A stretch of DNA of 64,000 nucleotides from Hordeum vulgare subsp. vulgare (lineage: Eukaryota; Streptophyta; Magnoliopsida; Poales; Poaceae). Of the stretch, positions 45,209-58,579 are shown piece by piece. The notes beneath the pieces are model-generated. The model was not told the DNA's origin and searched no databases. It saw only the letters and a list, made by a program, of their open reading frames with translations. The DNA is taken from contig NC_058522.1 in the NCBI RefSeq assembly GCF_904849725.1, forward strand, positions 459,670,844 to 459,734,843, written 5' to 3'. How positions within the stretch are numbered: position 1 is the first letter of the stretch; every line of letters begins with the position of its first letter. The position numbers and the translations under genes are program-made.

Positions 45209-46320
45209 TCTTTCGTTTATAATCTATCGGTAATTTTACTCGGAGCTATATTTTAATTCGTCACATGATATGTGCAAATGCTTGGAGCGTATTTTGTGTT
45301 TATTTCCCCTTTTTCTTTTATGCACCATGCTGGTATGAGATAGTCCTTGGTTGGATTTATAGAATGCTTCTTGTGTTTCACTTATATCTTTTGAAGTTTG
45401 GATTGCCTGTTTCCCTACACATAGAAAACCGCCATTTGTAGAATGCTCTTTTGCTTCACTTATATTTGTTAGAGCGGGGCATATCTTTTGTAGAAAGAAT
45501 TAAACTCTCATGCTTCACTTATACCTATTTAGAGAGTTAACAGGAGTTGGTCATTCACATGGTTAGGCATAAAATCCTACATAAAACTTGTCGATCACTG
45601 AATATGATATGTTTGATTCCTTGCAACAGTTTTGCGACATGAATATGTGATATTAGAGTCATGCTAGTGAGTAATTGTGTATTTTTAGAAATACTTGTGT
45701 TAAGGTTTGTGATTCCCGTAGCATGCACGTATGGTGAACCGTTATGTGATGAAGTCGGAGCATGATTTATTTATTGATTGTCATCCTTTGTGTGGAGGTC
45801 GGGATCGCGCGATGGTTAACTCCTACCAACCTTTCCCCTAGGAGCATGCGTGTAGTACCTTGTTTCGATGACTAATAGACTTTTGCAATAAGTATGTGAG
45901 TTCTTTATGACTAATGTTGAGTCCATGGATTATACACACTCTCACCCTTACACCATTGCTAGCCTCTCTAGTATCGCGCAACTTTCGCCGGTGCATTACA
46001 CCCACCATATAGCCTCCCTCAAAACAGCCACCATACCTACCTATTATGGCATTTTCATAGCCATTCCGAGATATATTGCCATGCAACTACCACCGTTCCA
46101 TCTCATGACATGTGCCACCACTTCCATATTGCCATTGCATGATCGTAAGATAGCTAGCATGATGTTTCCATGGCTTGTCCGTTTTTTGATGTCATTACTA
46201 TGCTAGATCATTGTCACGGTACACTACCGAAGGCATTTCATATAGAGTCATCATTGCTCTAAGTATTGAGTTGTAAGTGTGATGATCATTATTAATAGAG
46301 CATTGTCCCATGTGAGGAAA

Positions 46321-46415
46321 TAAAAGAGGCCAGCGAAGCCCATTTACAAAAAAAGAGGCCAAAGATGCCCACCAAAAAAAAGAAAAAAAAGAGGCCAAAG
46401 ATCCCACAAAAAAAA
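46321..46415 (+). repeat. A-rich repeat with AAAAGAGGCCAAAG units
   Basis: Three imperfect copies of an AAAAGAGGCCA(A/G)(A/C)GA phrase, about 30-35 bases apart, joined by A-runs. Confidence 0.7.
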
Positions 46416-46831
46416 TGAGAGAAAATAGAGAAGGGACAATTGCTACTATCCTCTTTCCACACTTGTGCTTCAAATAGCACTATGATCTTCATGACAGAGA
46501 GTCTCCTATGTTGTCACTTCCATATACTAGTGGGAAATTTTCATTATATAACTTGGCTTGTATATTTCAATGATGGGCTTCCTCAAAATTGCCCTAGGTC
46601 TTCGTGAGCAAGAAAGTTGGGTGCACACCCACTAGTTTCTTTTGTGAGCTTTCATACACTTATAAGCTCTAGTGCATCCGTTGCGTGGCAATCCCTACTC
46701 ACTCACATTGATATCTATTGATGGGCATCTCCATAGCCCGCTGATACGCCTAGTTGATGTGAGACTATCTCCTCTTTTTTTCTTCTCCACGACCACCATA
46801 TTCTATTCCACCTATAGTGCTATGTCCATGG

Positions 46832-48661
46832 TGTTGGGGAACGTCGCATGGGAAACAAAAAATTTCCTACGCGCACGAAGACCTATCATGGTGATGTCCA
46901 TCTACTAGGGGGATTTCAGATCTACGTACCCTTGTAGATCGCACAACAGAAGCATTAATAAACGTGGTTGATGTAGTGGAACGTCCTCACGTCCCTCGAT
47001 CCGCCCCGCGAACCGTCCCACGAACCGTCCCGCGACCCGTCCCACGATCCGCTCCGATCTAGTGTCGAACGGACAACACCTCCCCGTTCAGCACACGTAC
47101 AACTCGACGATGATCTCGGCCTTCTTGATCCAGCAAGAGAGACGGAGAGGTAGATGAGTTCTCCGGTAGCGTGACGGCGCTCCAGAGGTTGGTGGTGATC
47201 TAATCTCAGCAGGGCTCCGCACGAGCTTCGCAGAAACGCGATCTAGAGGAAAAACCGTGGAGGTATGTGGTCGGGCTGTCGTGGAAAAGTTGTCTCAAAT
47301 CAGCCCTAAAACCTCCATATATATAGGTGGGAGGGGAGGGGCCTTGCCTTGGGGCTCAAGGAGCCCCAAGGGGTTCGGCCAAAGGGGGGAGGAGGAGTCC
47401 TCCTCCAATCCTAGTCCAACTAGGATTGGAAGGTGGAGTCCTTCCCTTCCTTCCCACTTCCCCTTTTTTTCTCTTTGATTTTCTTATCTCCCTGCGCAGG
47501 GGCCTCTCTGGGCGTGCCCACCAGCTCACTAAGGGCTGGTGCAGTACCCCTAAGGCCTATGAGCTTCCCCGGGGTGGGATGCCCCCCCGGTAAACATCCG
47601 GAACCCATACATCATTCTCGGTACATTCCCGATAATTCCGAAAACCTTGCGGTAATCAAATGAGGTCATCCTATATATCACTCTTCGTCTACGGCCATTC
47701 CGGAAACCCTCGTGACGTCCGTGATCTCATATGGGACTCCGAACAACATTCGGTAACCATCCATATAACTCAAATACGCATAAAACAACGTCGAACCTTA
47801 AGTGTGCAAACCCTGCGGGTTCGAGAACTATGTAGACATGATCCGAGGGACTCCTCGATCAATATCCAATAGCGGGACCTGGATGCCCATATTGGATCCT
47901 ACATATTCTACGAAGATCTTATCGTTTGAACCTCAGTGCCAAGGATTCATATAATCCCGTATGTCATTCCCTTTGTCCTTCGGTATGTTACTTGCCCGAG
48001 ATTCGATCGTCAGTATCCGCATACCTATTTCAATCTCGTTTACCGGCAAGTCTCTTTACTCGTTCCGTAATACAATATCCCGCAACTTACACTAATTCAC
48101 ATTGCTTGCAAGGCTTGTGTGTGATGTTGTATTACCGAGTGGGCCCCGAGATACCTCTCCGTCATACGGAGTGACAAATCCCAGCCTTGATCCATACTAA
48201 CTCAACGGACACCTTCGGAGATACCTGTAGAGCATCTTTATAGCCACCCAGTTACGTTGTGACGTTTTATACACACAAAGTATTCCTCCGGTGTCAGTGA
48301 GTTATATGATCTCATGGTCATAGGAATAAATACTTGACACGCAGAAAACAGTAGCAACAAAATGACACGATCAACATGCTATGTCTATTAGTTTGGGTCT
48401 AGTCCATCACATGATTCTCCCAATGATGTGATCCAATTATCAAGCAACAACACCTTGTTCATAATCAGAAGACACTGACTATCTTTGATCAACTGACTAG
48501 CCAACTAGAGGCTTGCTAGGGACGGTGTTTTGTCTATGTATCCACACATGTATCTAAGTCTTCATTCAATACAATTATAGCATGGATAATAAACGATTAT
48601 CTTGATACAGGAATTATAATAATAATTTATTTATCATTGCCTCTAGGGCATAATTCCAACA
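46832..48661 (-). repeat. 3' LTR of the minus-strand Copia
   Basis: 1830 bp, full length. The TATA region is present (minus-strand TATATATA at about 47317-47326). Confidence 0.93.
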
Positions 48662-48713
48662 GTCTCCCACTTGCACTAGAGTCAATAATCTAGCCCTCAC
48701 ATCACCATGCGAA

Positions 48714-51700
48714 TTACATTGTAATAAATCTAACACCCATACAGTTCTGGTATTGATCATGCTTTGCCCGTGGAAGAGGTTTAGTCAGCGGGTCTGCTAC
48801 ATTCAGATCCGTGTGCACTTTGGATATATTTACGTCCTCCCCTTCGACGTAGTCGCGGATGAGGTTGAAGCATCGTTTGATGTGTCTGGTCTTCTTGTGA
48901 AACCGTGGTTCCTTTGCTAAGGCAATGGCACCCGTGTTGTCACAGAACAAGGTTATTGGATTCAGTGCGCTTGGCACCACTCCAAGATCCGTCATGAACT
49001 GCTTCATCCAGACACCCTCCTTAGCCGCCTCCGAGGCAGCCATGTACTCCCCTTCACATGTAGAATCAGCTACGACACTTTGCTTGGAACTGCACCAGCT
49101 TACCGCACCCCCATTAAGAACAAATACGTATCCGGTCTGCGACTTAGAGTCGTCCGGATCTGTGTCAAAGCTTGCATCGACGTAACCTTTTACGGCGACC
49201 TCTTCGTCACCTCCATACACGAGAAACATCTCCTTAGTCCTTTTCACGTACTTCAGGATATTCTTGACCGCCGTCCAGTGATCCACTCCTGGATTACTCT
49301 GGAACCTGCCTGCCATACTTATGGCCAGGCTAACGTCCGGTATAGTGCACAACATTGCATACATGATAGAACCTATGGCTGAAGCATAGGGGACGGTGCT
49401 CATATGCTCTCTATCTTTATCAGTTGCTGGGCACTGAGTCTTACTCAATCTCGTACCTTGTAAAACTGGCAAGAACCCCTTCTTGGACTGTTCCATTTTG
49501 AACCTCTTCAAAACTTTATCAAGGTATGTACTTTGTGAAAGTCCTATCAGGCGTTTTGATCTATCCCTATAGATCTTAATGCCTAGAATGTAAGCAGCTT
49601 CTCCTAGGTCCTTCATAGAGAAACTTTTATTCAAGTAATCCCTTATGCTCTCCAAAAACTCTACGTTGTTTCCAATTAGCAATATGTCATCCACATATAA
49701 TATTAGAAACGCCATAGAGCTCCCACTCACTTTCTTGTAAATACAAGATTCTCCAACCACTTGTATAAACCCAAATGCTTTGATCACCTCATCAAAGCGT
49801 TCATTCCAACTCCGAGATGCTTGCACCAGCCCATAAATGGATCGCTGGAGCTTGCACAATTTGTTAGCATTTTTAGGATCGACAAAACCTTCAGGTTGCA
49901 TCATATACAACTCTTCCTTAAGGAAACCGTTAAGGAACACCGTTTTCACATCCATGTGCCAGATTTCATAATCGAAAAATGCAGCTATTGCTAACATGAT
50001 TCTGACGGACTTAAGCATCGCTATGGCTGAGAACGTTTCATCGTAGTCAACTCCTTGAACTTGTGAAAAACCCTTTGCCACAAGTCGAGCTTTATAAACG
50101 GTCACATTACCGTCAGCGTCTGTCTTCTTCTTAAAGATCCATTTGTTCTGAATAGCCTTGCGGCCTCAGGTAGTACTTCCAAAATCCACACTTTGTTTTC
50201 ATACATGGATCCTATCTCGGGCTTCGAGGCCTCCAGCCATTTGTTGGAATCCGGGCCCACCATTGCTTCTTCATAATTCGCAGGCTCATTGTTGTCTAAC
50301 AACATAATTGATAAGACGGGATTACCGTACCACTCTGGAGTAGTACGCGGTCTCGTCGACCTACGAGGTCCGATAGGAACTTGATCTGGAGTTTCATGAT
50401 CAACATCATTAACTTCCTCCTCAACCGGCCTTGCAACGACAGGGGTTTCCCCTTGCCCCGCGCCACCATCCATAGGGATGAGAGGTTCGACAACCTCATC
50501 AAGTTCTATCTTCCTCCCACTCAATTCTCTCGAGAGAAACTCCTTCTCGAGAAAAGCTCCATTCTTAGCAACAAACACTTTGCCCTTGGATTTGAGATAG
50601 AAGGTATACCCAACTGTTTCTTTCGGGTAACCTATGAAGATGCACTTTTCCGCTTTGGGTTCCAGCTTTTCAGGCTGAAGCCTTTTGACATAAGCATCAC
50701 ATCCCCAAACTTTAACAAACGACAACTTTGGTCTTTTGCCATACCACAGTTCGTATGGTGTCGTCTTGATGGTGCCCTATTTAAAGTGAATGCAGCTGTT
50801 TCTAATGCATAACCCCAAAATGATAACGGCAAATCGGTAAGAGACATCATAGATCGCACCATCTCTAATAAAGTACGATTACGACGTTCGGACACACCAT
50901 TACGCTGTGGTGTTCCGGGCGGTGTCAACTGTGAAACAATTCCACATTGTCTTAAGTGAGCAACAAACTCGAAACTCAGATATTCACCCCCACGATCAGA
51001 CCGTAGGAATTTGATCTTCTTGTTACGATGATTTTCAACTTCACTCTGAAATTGCTTGAACTTTTCAAATGTTTCAGACTTGTGCTTCATCAAGTAGACA
51101 TAACCATATCTACTCAAATTGTTAGTGAAGGTGAGAAAATAACGATATCCGCCGTGTGCCTCCACGCTCATCGGACCTCACACATCGGTATGTTTGATTT
51201 CCAACAAGTCACTTGCACGCTCCATTGTTCCGGAGAACGGAGTTTTAGTCATCTTGCCCATGAGGCATGGTTCGCACGTGTCAAGTGAATCAAAGTCAAG
51301 TGACTCCAAAAGTCCATCGGTATGGAGTTTCTTCATGCGCTTTACACCAATATGACCTAAGCGGCAGTGCCACAAAAACATGGCGCTATCATTGTTAACT
51401 CTAACTCTTTTGGTCTCAATGTTATGTATATGTGTATCATCACTATCAAGATTCAATATGAACAATCCTCTCACATTGGGTGCATGACTATAAAAGATAT
51501 TACTCATAGAAATAGAACAACCATTATTCTCTGACTTAAACGAGTAACCGTCTCGCAATAAACAAGATCCAGATATAATGTTCATGCTTAACGCAGACAC
51601 TAAATAACAATTATTTAAGTTCATAACTAATCCTGATGGTAAGTGAAGTGAAACTGTGCCGACGGCGATTGCATCAACCTTGGAACCATTTCCCACGCAC

Positions 51701-52687
51701 ATCGTCACTTCATCCTTGGCCAACCTTCGCTTATTCCGCAATTCCTGTTTCGAGTTGCAAATATGAGCAACAGAACCGGTATCGAATACCCAGGCACTAC
51801 TACGAGAGCTGGCTAAGTACACATCAATAACATGTATATCAAATATACCTGATTTTTCTTTGGCCGCCTTCTTATCAGCTAGGTACTTGGGGAAGTTGCG
51901 CTTCTAGTGACCCATACCCTTGCAATAATAGCACTCCGTTTCAGGCTTAGGTCCAGCTTTGGGTTTCTTCGTCGGATTGGCAACAAGCTTGCCGCTCTTC
52001 TTTGAATTACCCTTCTTTCCTTTGCCGTTTCTCTTGAAACTAGTGGTCTTATTCACCATCAACACTTGATGCTCTTTACGGAGTTCTGACTCTGCGACTT
52101 TCAGCATCGTGAACAACTCGCCGGGTGACTTGTTCATCCATTGCATGTTGTAGTTCAACACAAAGCCCTTATAGCTTGGCGGCAGTGATTGAAGAATTCT
52201 GTCAGTGATAGCTTCCTGCGGGAGTTCAATCCCCAGCTCAGCTAGACGGTTTGAGTACCCAGACATTTTGAGCACATGTTCACTTACAGACGAATTCTCC
52301 TCCATCTTGCAAGCATAGAATTTATCAGAGGTCTCATACCTCTTGATCCGGGCGTTCTTCTGAAAGATAAGCTTCAACTCCTGGAACATCTCATATGCTC
52401 CATGACGCTCAAAGCAACGTTGAAGTCCCGGCTCTAAGTCATACAAGACTGCACATTGAACTACTCAGTAGTCCTCCTTATGTGTCAACCAAGCGTTCTT
52501 AACATCTTTGGTCAGCCGTAGCGGGTGGTTCATCTCCTAGCGCAGCATTAAGGACATAATCCTTCTTCCCAGCTTGTAGGAGCAACTTAAGATTACGAGC
52601 CCAGTCTACAAAGTTGCTTCCATCATCTTTCAACTTAGCTTTCTCTAGGAACGTATTAAAATTTAGGGTGACTGTCGCGTGAGCCAT
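48714..52687 (-). pseudogene. Copia Gag-Pol polyprotein, broken
   Basis: Starts MAHATVTLNF at 52687. Breaks seen against the plus-strand copy: a frameshift near 52500, a stop at 52465-52467, and a stop at 51904-51906 inside the zinc knuckle (the W of GHWKRNC), where the last Cys is also lost. Others are a stop at 51178-51180 replacing the Cys of the integrase HTDVCGP motif, a 10-base deletion near 50764 (frameshift) and a one-base loss near 50160. Protease VFDTGS, SDRGGEYLS, the reverse transcriptase YVDD (about 49686-49697) and RNase H CDNTGAIALAKE are still readable. It cannot make a full polyprotein. Confidence 0.93.
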
Positions 52688-53941
52688 GATCTACAACACA
52701 AATATATTCAAAGGGGACTTAGACTATGTTCAAGATAATTAGAATTTAACTTAATCAAATTACTTGCTAAACTCCCACTCAAAAAGTACATCTCTCTAGT
52801 CATTTGAGCGGTTCATGATCCAATTCCACTAGCTCAAGTCCAATCATCACGTGAGTTGAGGATAGGTTCAGTGGTAAGCATCCCTATGCTAATCATATCA
52901 ACTATATGATTCATGATCGACCTTTTGGTCTCATGTGTTCCGAGGCCATGTCTGCACATGCTAGGCTCGTCAAGCTTAACCCGAGTGTTCCGCGTGTGCA
53001 ACTGTTTTGCACCCGTTTTATGTGAACGTTGAGTCTATCACACCCGATCATCACGTGGTGTCTCGAAACGAAGAACTGTAGCAACGGTGCACAGTCGAGG
53101 AGAACACAATTTCGTCTTGAAATTTTAGTGAGAGATCACCTCATAATGATACCGTCGTTCTAAGCAAAATAAGGTGCAAGAAAGGATTAACATCACATGC
53201 AATTCATAAGTGACATGATATGGCCATCATCACGTGCTTCTTGATCTCCATCACCAAAGCACCGGCACGATCTTCTTTGTCACCGGCGCCACACCATGAT
53301 CTCCATCAACGTGTCGCCATCGGGGTTGTCGTTCTACTCATGCTATTACTACTAAAGCTACATCCTAGCAATATAGTAAACGCATCTGCAAGCACAAACG
53401 TTAGTTTAAAGACAACCCTATGGCTCCTGCCGGTTGCCGTACCATCGACGTGCAAGTCGATATTAACTATTACAACATGATCATCTCATACATCCAATAT
53501 ATCACATCACATCGTTGGCCATATCACATCACAAGCATACCCTGCAAAAACAAGTTAGACGTCCTCTAATTGTTGTTGCATGTTTTACGTGGTGACCATG
53601 GGTATCTAGTAGGATCGCATCTTACTTACGCAAACACCACAACGGAGATATATGAATTGCTATTTAACCTCATCCAAGGACCTCCTCGGTCAAATCCGAT
53701 TCAACTAAAGTTGGAGAAACCGACACACGCCAGTCATATTTGAGCAACGGAGTTGCTCGTAGCGATGAAACCAGTCTCTCGTAAGCGTACGAGTAATGTC
53801 GGTCCGAGCCGCTTCGATCCAATAATATCGCAGAATCAAGAAAAGACTAAGGAGGGCAGCAAATCGCACATAACCGCCCACAAAAACTTTTGTGTTCTAC
53901 TCGAGAAGACATCTACGCATGAACCTAGCTCATGATGCCAC
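52688..53941 (-). other. Leader and primer site of the minus-strand Copia
   Basis: Reverse complement of a leader like 36740-37993. The primer site complement GATGCCACTGTTGG ends at the LTR (about 53930-53945). Confidence 0.7.
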
Positions 53942-55338
53942 TGTTGGGGAACGTCGCATGGGAAACAAAAATTTTCCTACGTGCACGAAGACCTATCATG
54001 GTGATGTCCATCTACGAGGGGGATTTCAGATCTGCGTACCTTTGTAGATAGCACAGCAGAAGCGTTAATAAACGCGGTTGATGTAGTGGAACGTCCTCAC
54101 GTCCCTCAATCCGCCCCGCGAACTGTCCCACGAACCGTCCCGCGATACGTCCCACGATCCGCTCCGATCTAGTGCCGAACGAACGGCACCTCCGCGTTCA
54201 ACACACGTAGGGCTGGTGTGGCACCCCTAAGTCCTATGAGCTTCCCCGGGGTGAGCTGCCCCCCCGGTGAACATCCGGAACCCAATCGTCATTCCCGTAC
54301 ATTCCCGGTAATTCCGAAAACCTTCCAGTAATCAAATGAGGTCATCCTATAAATCAATCTTCGTCTCTGGACCATTCCGGAAACCCTCGTGACGTCCGTG
54401 ATCTCATCCGGGACTCCGAACAACATTCGGTAACCAACCATATAACTCAAATATGCATAAAACAACGTCGAACCTTAAGTGTGCAGACCCTGCGGGTTCG
54501 AGAACTATGTAGACATGACCAGAGGGACTCCTTAGTCAATATCCAATAGCGGGACCTGGACGCCCATATTGGATCCTACATATTCTATGAAGATCTTGTC
54601 ATTTGAACCTCAGTGCCAAGGATTCATATAATCCCGTATGTCATTCCCTTTGTCCTTCGGTACGTTACTTGCCCGAGATTCGATCGTGAGTATCCGCATA
54701 CCTATTTCATTCTCGTTTACCGGCAAGTCTCTTTACTCATTCCGTAATACAAGATCCCGCAACTTACACTAAGTCACATTGCTTGCAAGGCTTGTGTGTG
54801 ATGTAGTATTACCGAGTGGGCCCCGAGATACCTCTCCGTCATACGGAGTGACAAATCCCAGTCTTGATCCATACTAACTCAACGGACACCTTCGGAGATA
54901 CCTGTAGAGCATCTTTATAGCCACCCAGTTACGTTGTGATGTTTGATACACACAAATTATTCCTCCGGTGTCAGTGAGTTATATGATCTCATGGTCATAG
55001 GAATAAATACTTGACACGTAGAAAACAGTAGCAGCAAAATGACACGATCAACATGCTACGTCTATTAGTTTGGGTCTAGTCCATCACATGATTCTCCCAA
55101 TGATGTGATCCAGTTATCAAGCAACAACACCTTGTACATAGTCAGAAGACCCTGACTATCCTTGATCAATTGGCTAGCCAACTAGAGGCTTGCTAGGGAC
55201 AGTGTTTTGTCTATGTATCCACACATGTATCTAAGTCTTCATTCAATACAATTATATCATGGATAATAAACGATTATCTTGATACAGGAATTATAATAAT
55301 AACTTATTTATCATTGCCTCTAGGGCATAATTCCAACA
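53942..55338 (-). repeat. 5' LTR of the minus-strand Copia, with internal deletion
   Basis: 1397 bp. Relative to the 3' LTR it jumps from CACACGTA to GGGCTGGTG at about 54209, losing the stretch matching 47100-47532, about 433 bases, which includes the TATA box. Confidence 0.9.
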
Positions 55339-55343
55339 CATGG

Positions 55344-55726
55344 CTCACGCTCATGTATTGCGTGAAAGTTGAAAAGGTTTGAGAACACTAAAGTATGAAA
55401 CAATTGCTTGGCTAAAACCGGGGTTGTGCATGATTTAAATACGTTGTGTGGGGAAGATGGAGCATAACCAGACTATATGATTTTGTAGGGATAACTTTAT
55501 TTGTCCATGATATTTTGAGAAGACATGATTGCTTTGTTAGTATGCTTGAAATATTATTGTCTTTATGTCAAATGATATACTATTGCTTCGAATCACCCGT
55601 GTTCTAGTATTCATGCCATGATTAGATCATATGATCAAGATTATGCTAGGTAGCATTCCACATCAAAAATTATCTTCTTTATCATTTACCTACTCGAGGA
55701 CGAGCAGGAATTAAGCTTGGGGATGC
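55344..55726 (+). other. Right end of the non-autonomous Gypsy internal region, with polypurine tract
   Basis: Non-coding. The tract TAAGCTTGGGGATGC (55712-55726) abuts the 3' LTR. Confidence 0.75.
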
Positions 55727-57248
55727 TAATACGTCTCCGTCGTATCTATAATTTTTGATTGTTTCATGCCAATATTCTAGAACTTTCATATGCTTTTGAC
55801 AACTTTTTATACTATTTTTGGGACAAACATATTGATCGAGTGCCCAGTGCCAGTTCCTTTTTGTTGCATATTTTTTGTTTCGCAGAATATCCATACCAAA
55901 CGAAGTCCAAACGTAATAAAAACTTACGGGATTTTTTTTGGAATATTTATGCTTTTTAGGAAGAAGAATCAACACGAGGCGATGCACGGAGGGCCCACAA
56001 GCCCTGTAGCCGCCACGAGGAGGTACGAAGGCGGCTGGCAGGCTTGTGGCCACTCCTTAAGGCGGTTGGAGCCCTTCTTTCGCCGCAAGAAATATAATAT
56101 ACGGAAAAAATCATGTTAAAATTTCAGCCTAATCGGAGTTACGGATCTCCGGGAATTTAAGAAACGGTGAAACACAGAATCTGGGAGCGCAGAAACAGAA
56201 GGACACAGAGAGAGAAATCCAATCTCGGAGGGGCTCTCGCCCCTCCGCCGCCATGGAGACCATGGACTAGAGGAGAAACCCTTCTCCCATCTAGGGAGGA
56301 GGTCAAGGAAGAAGAAGAAGGAGGGGGCTCTCTCCCGGCGGCGCTGGAACGCCGCCCGGGACATCATCGTGTGACAGTGATCTACACCAACACCTCCTTC
56401 ATCTTCACCAACATCTCCATCATCTTCCCCCATCTATATTCAGCGGTTCACTCTCCCGCAACCCGTTGTACCCTCTTCTTGAACATGGTGCTTTATGCTA
56501 CATATTATTATCCAATGATGTGTTGCTATCCTATGATGTCTGAGTAGATTATCGTTGTCCTATCGGTGATTGATGAATTGCTATGACTGGTTTAATTTGC
56601 TTGTGGTTGTGTTGTTGTCCTTTGGTGCCCATCATATGATCGCGCGTGTGGATCACACCATAGGGTAAGTTGTATGTTGATAGGACTATGTATTGGCAGA
56701 CTAGAGTAACAGAAGCTTCAAACTTAGCATAGAAATTGATGCATATGGGATTGAAGGGGGACCAATATATCTTATTGCTATGGTTGGGTTTTACCTTAAT
56801 GAACGTTAGTAGTTGCGGACGCTTGCTAATAGTTCCAATCATAAGTGCATAGAATTCCAAGTAAGGGATGACATGCTAGCAGAGGCCTCTCCCACGTGAT
56901 ACTTGCTATCGATCTAGTAACGTAGTCAATTGCTTAGGGACAATTCCGCAACTCCTACCACCACTTTTCCACACTCGTTAGACTAACGTATTTGTTTCTT
57001 TTTCTAACCAGCCCCTAGTTTTATTTACGTGTTCTTTATTTTCTTGCAAGCCTTTCCTATCACTCCTACAAAGTACTTCTACTTTCATACTTGTTCTAGC
57101 TAAAGCGAACGTAAAGTGTGCGTAGAGTTGTATCGGTGGTCGATAGAACTTGAGGGAATATTCGTCCTACCTTTAGCTCCTCGTTGGGTTCGATACTCTT
57201 ACTTATCGAGAAAGGCTACAATTGATCCCCTATACTTGTGGGTTATCA
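55727..57248 (+). repeat. 3' LTR of the non-autonomous Gypsy element
   Basis: 1522 bp; starts TAATACGTCTCCGTCG (TG changed to TA) and ends GGGTTATCA before CACGA. Confidence 0.9.
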
Positions 57249-57466
57249 CACGACAACTTCCCGACTGTCTACTAAAACAAGTTTTGCCCGACTCCGTCGA
57301 AAGAGGAATGATGAGAATAGCACACCTTTGGCTTGCGTGCTTGTAGTCCTTGCTAGATGGTCTACATGTTTGGATGTAATTTTTATTATTCTGGTGTTTG
57401 TTATAATTTCATTATTGAAGATAAATATATCAAAAGTTTTCCCGCAAAAGTATAACATAACACTTA

Positions 57467-58579
57467 TTTTATTGTAATTGATACTGTTGCATGGTGTCTC
57501 CACCCGATCCAGTCCATTGAAAGTTTGAAACTAGCAACTATCACATGGAAATTGCAATTCGGTTCCCGAGAGCACGTGCTTCTACCCATGAAAAAATAAT
57601 TTTGATATGTCAAAAAAATCCAAAAAAAATATTATGTGCTGTTTGTCACATCCAAATACTACCAGAAACTTTTTGGGCAAAAAGGTTAAGCATTTTGGCC
57701 TGTGTAAAAAAAATTAAATTTCAATTGTTACCCTAAAATGCCACACGCAATTTTGTTTTTTTACCGACGAAACACCACTACTACGTTTCGCCTGGAAATT
57801 GTCACACATGCTTGCGACGGTAACGACGGTAACAAAAACATCTAAAAAAGACTTTTTTTCTAAAACATTTACTATTATTTTTCATATTACTGTTTATTCA
57901 GATGCAAATGCATTTGGAAACCAAAACACCTCTCCCCACACTTCCATGGTCAGCTTCCCCTTGTGTAAAAAATCATAGTCATATTCTCCTCACGTAGACC
58001 ACAACACCTCATAGCCAAACCAAGAGGCCAATGCCTATTAAAAAGATGGCCCGAGTTTAATGAGCTTCAAACAGACCAAGCCGAGAAAGATTTTTTTCTA
58101 GTTAAGCTTACCAAACCCAAACGACTTGGGTCTTAATGAGCACAACCTTAACGAGTCGAGCAATTTGTTAACCCGCATGTATTACAATATACAAAAATTA
58201 TTAGTGAGTTCTAGAAAAGGGGAGAGAATGTTTGTGCCTTGTACCGTGGGTGCGCACTAGTAGTAAGATTATTAAAAAGATAATACACCATTAACATACT
58301 AAGAACTCGAGTATTGCAAAGTTTATTCCTATACCATTACCTATGTTGAGACAAGAATGCCCTAATCACTTGCTCCAGCTTGCCACTGCTAGCCTTTAAA
58401 GACTCCTGTTGGTCTAGATGCTGCAACGTTAACTATAAACGCAACTAAATAATCCATAAAACCATAGCTTGCAAAAGAGTTTGATAACTCACTTTTTTCA
58501 TCAAACGAGACATCATTTTAGCAAAGCCAAATGGACCAACATCGTGCAATGATGTGAACGAAAAATTATGCTTGCAATA
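57467..58579. other. Intergenic DNA, no gene recognised
   Basis: AT-rich with many A-runs. GAGTTTAATGAGC-like phrases at about 58050 echo those at about 31600, left of the nested block, so both sides probably belong to one older repeat. Confidence 0.3.

Larger units (their letters stand above)
44158..46826 (+). other. Non-coding 3' region of the non-autonomous Gypsy element (left of the second Copia)
   Basis: About 2.7 kb with no coding domain. It has two polypurine-like hairpin motifs (45121-45208) and an A-rich repeat (46321-46415). Confidence 0.6.
46832..55338 (-). mobile_element. Copia retrotransposon (same family), minus strand, decayed
   Basis: Bounded by TGTTGGGG at 46832 and CCAACA at 55338, with the perfect duplication CATGG (46827-46831 and 55339-55343). 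It is read right to left: 5' LTR 53942-55338, leader, broken polyprotein 52687-48714, 3' LTR 46832-48661. The 5' LTR is about 430 bases shorter than the 3' LTR. With many stops it is clearly older or more decayed than the plus-strand copy. Confidence 0.95.
32537..57248 (+). mobile_element. Non-autonomous Athila-like Gypsy retrotransposon, host of two Copia elements
   Basis: LTRs at 32537-34072 and 55727-57248 are flanked by the perfect duplication CACGA (32532-32536 and 57249-57253). The primer site at 34084-34101 matches tRNA-Asp, and a polypurine tract precedes the 3' LTR. Without the two Copia elements it is about 7.3 kb. The internal region holds only a decayed gag-like frame and long non-coding DNA; no protease, reverse transcriptase or integrase is recognised. 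The 3' LTR begins TAATACG instead of TGATACG, a point change of the terminal TG. Confidence 0.9.
31653..57453 (+). mobile_element. LINE-like retroposon with 13-bp target duplication, split by nested insertions
   Basis: AACATAACACTTA flanks it exactly at 31640-31652 and 57454-57466. Its own sequence is 31653 to about 31860, about 32220-32536 and 57254-57453. The joined flanks match a 3' end I recall from other Triticeae sequences. The right end (CCCGCAAAAGTAT) is A-rich but has no true poly(A). Without insertions it is well under 1.1 kb, so it is a short or 5'-truncated non-LTR retroposon. No coding domain is left. Confidence 0.6.
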
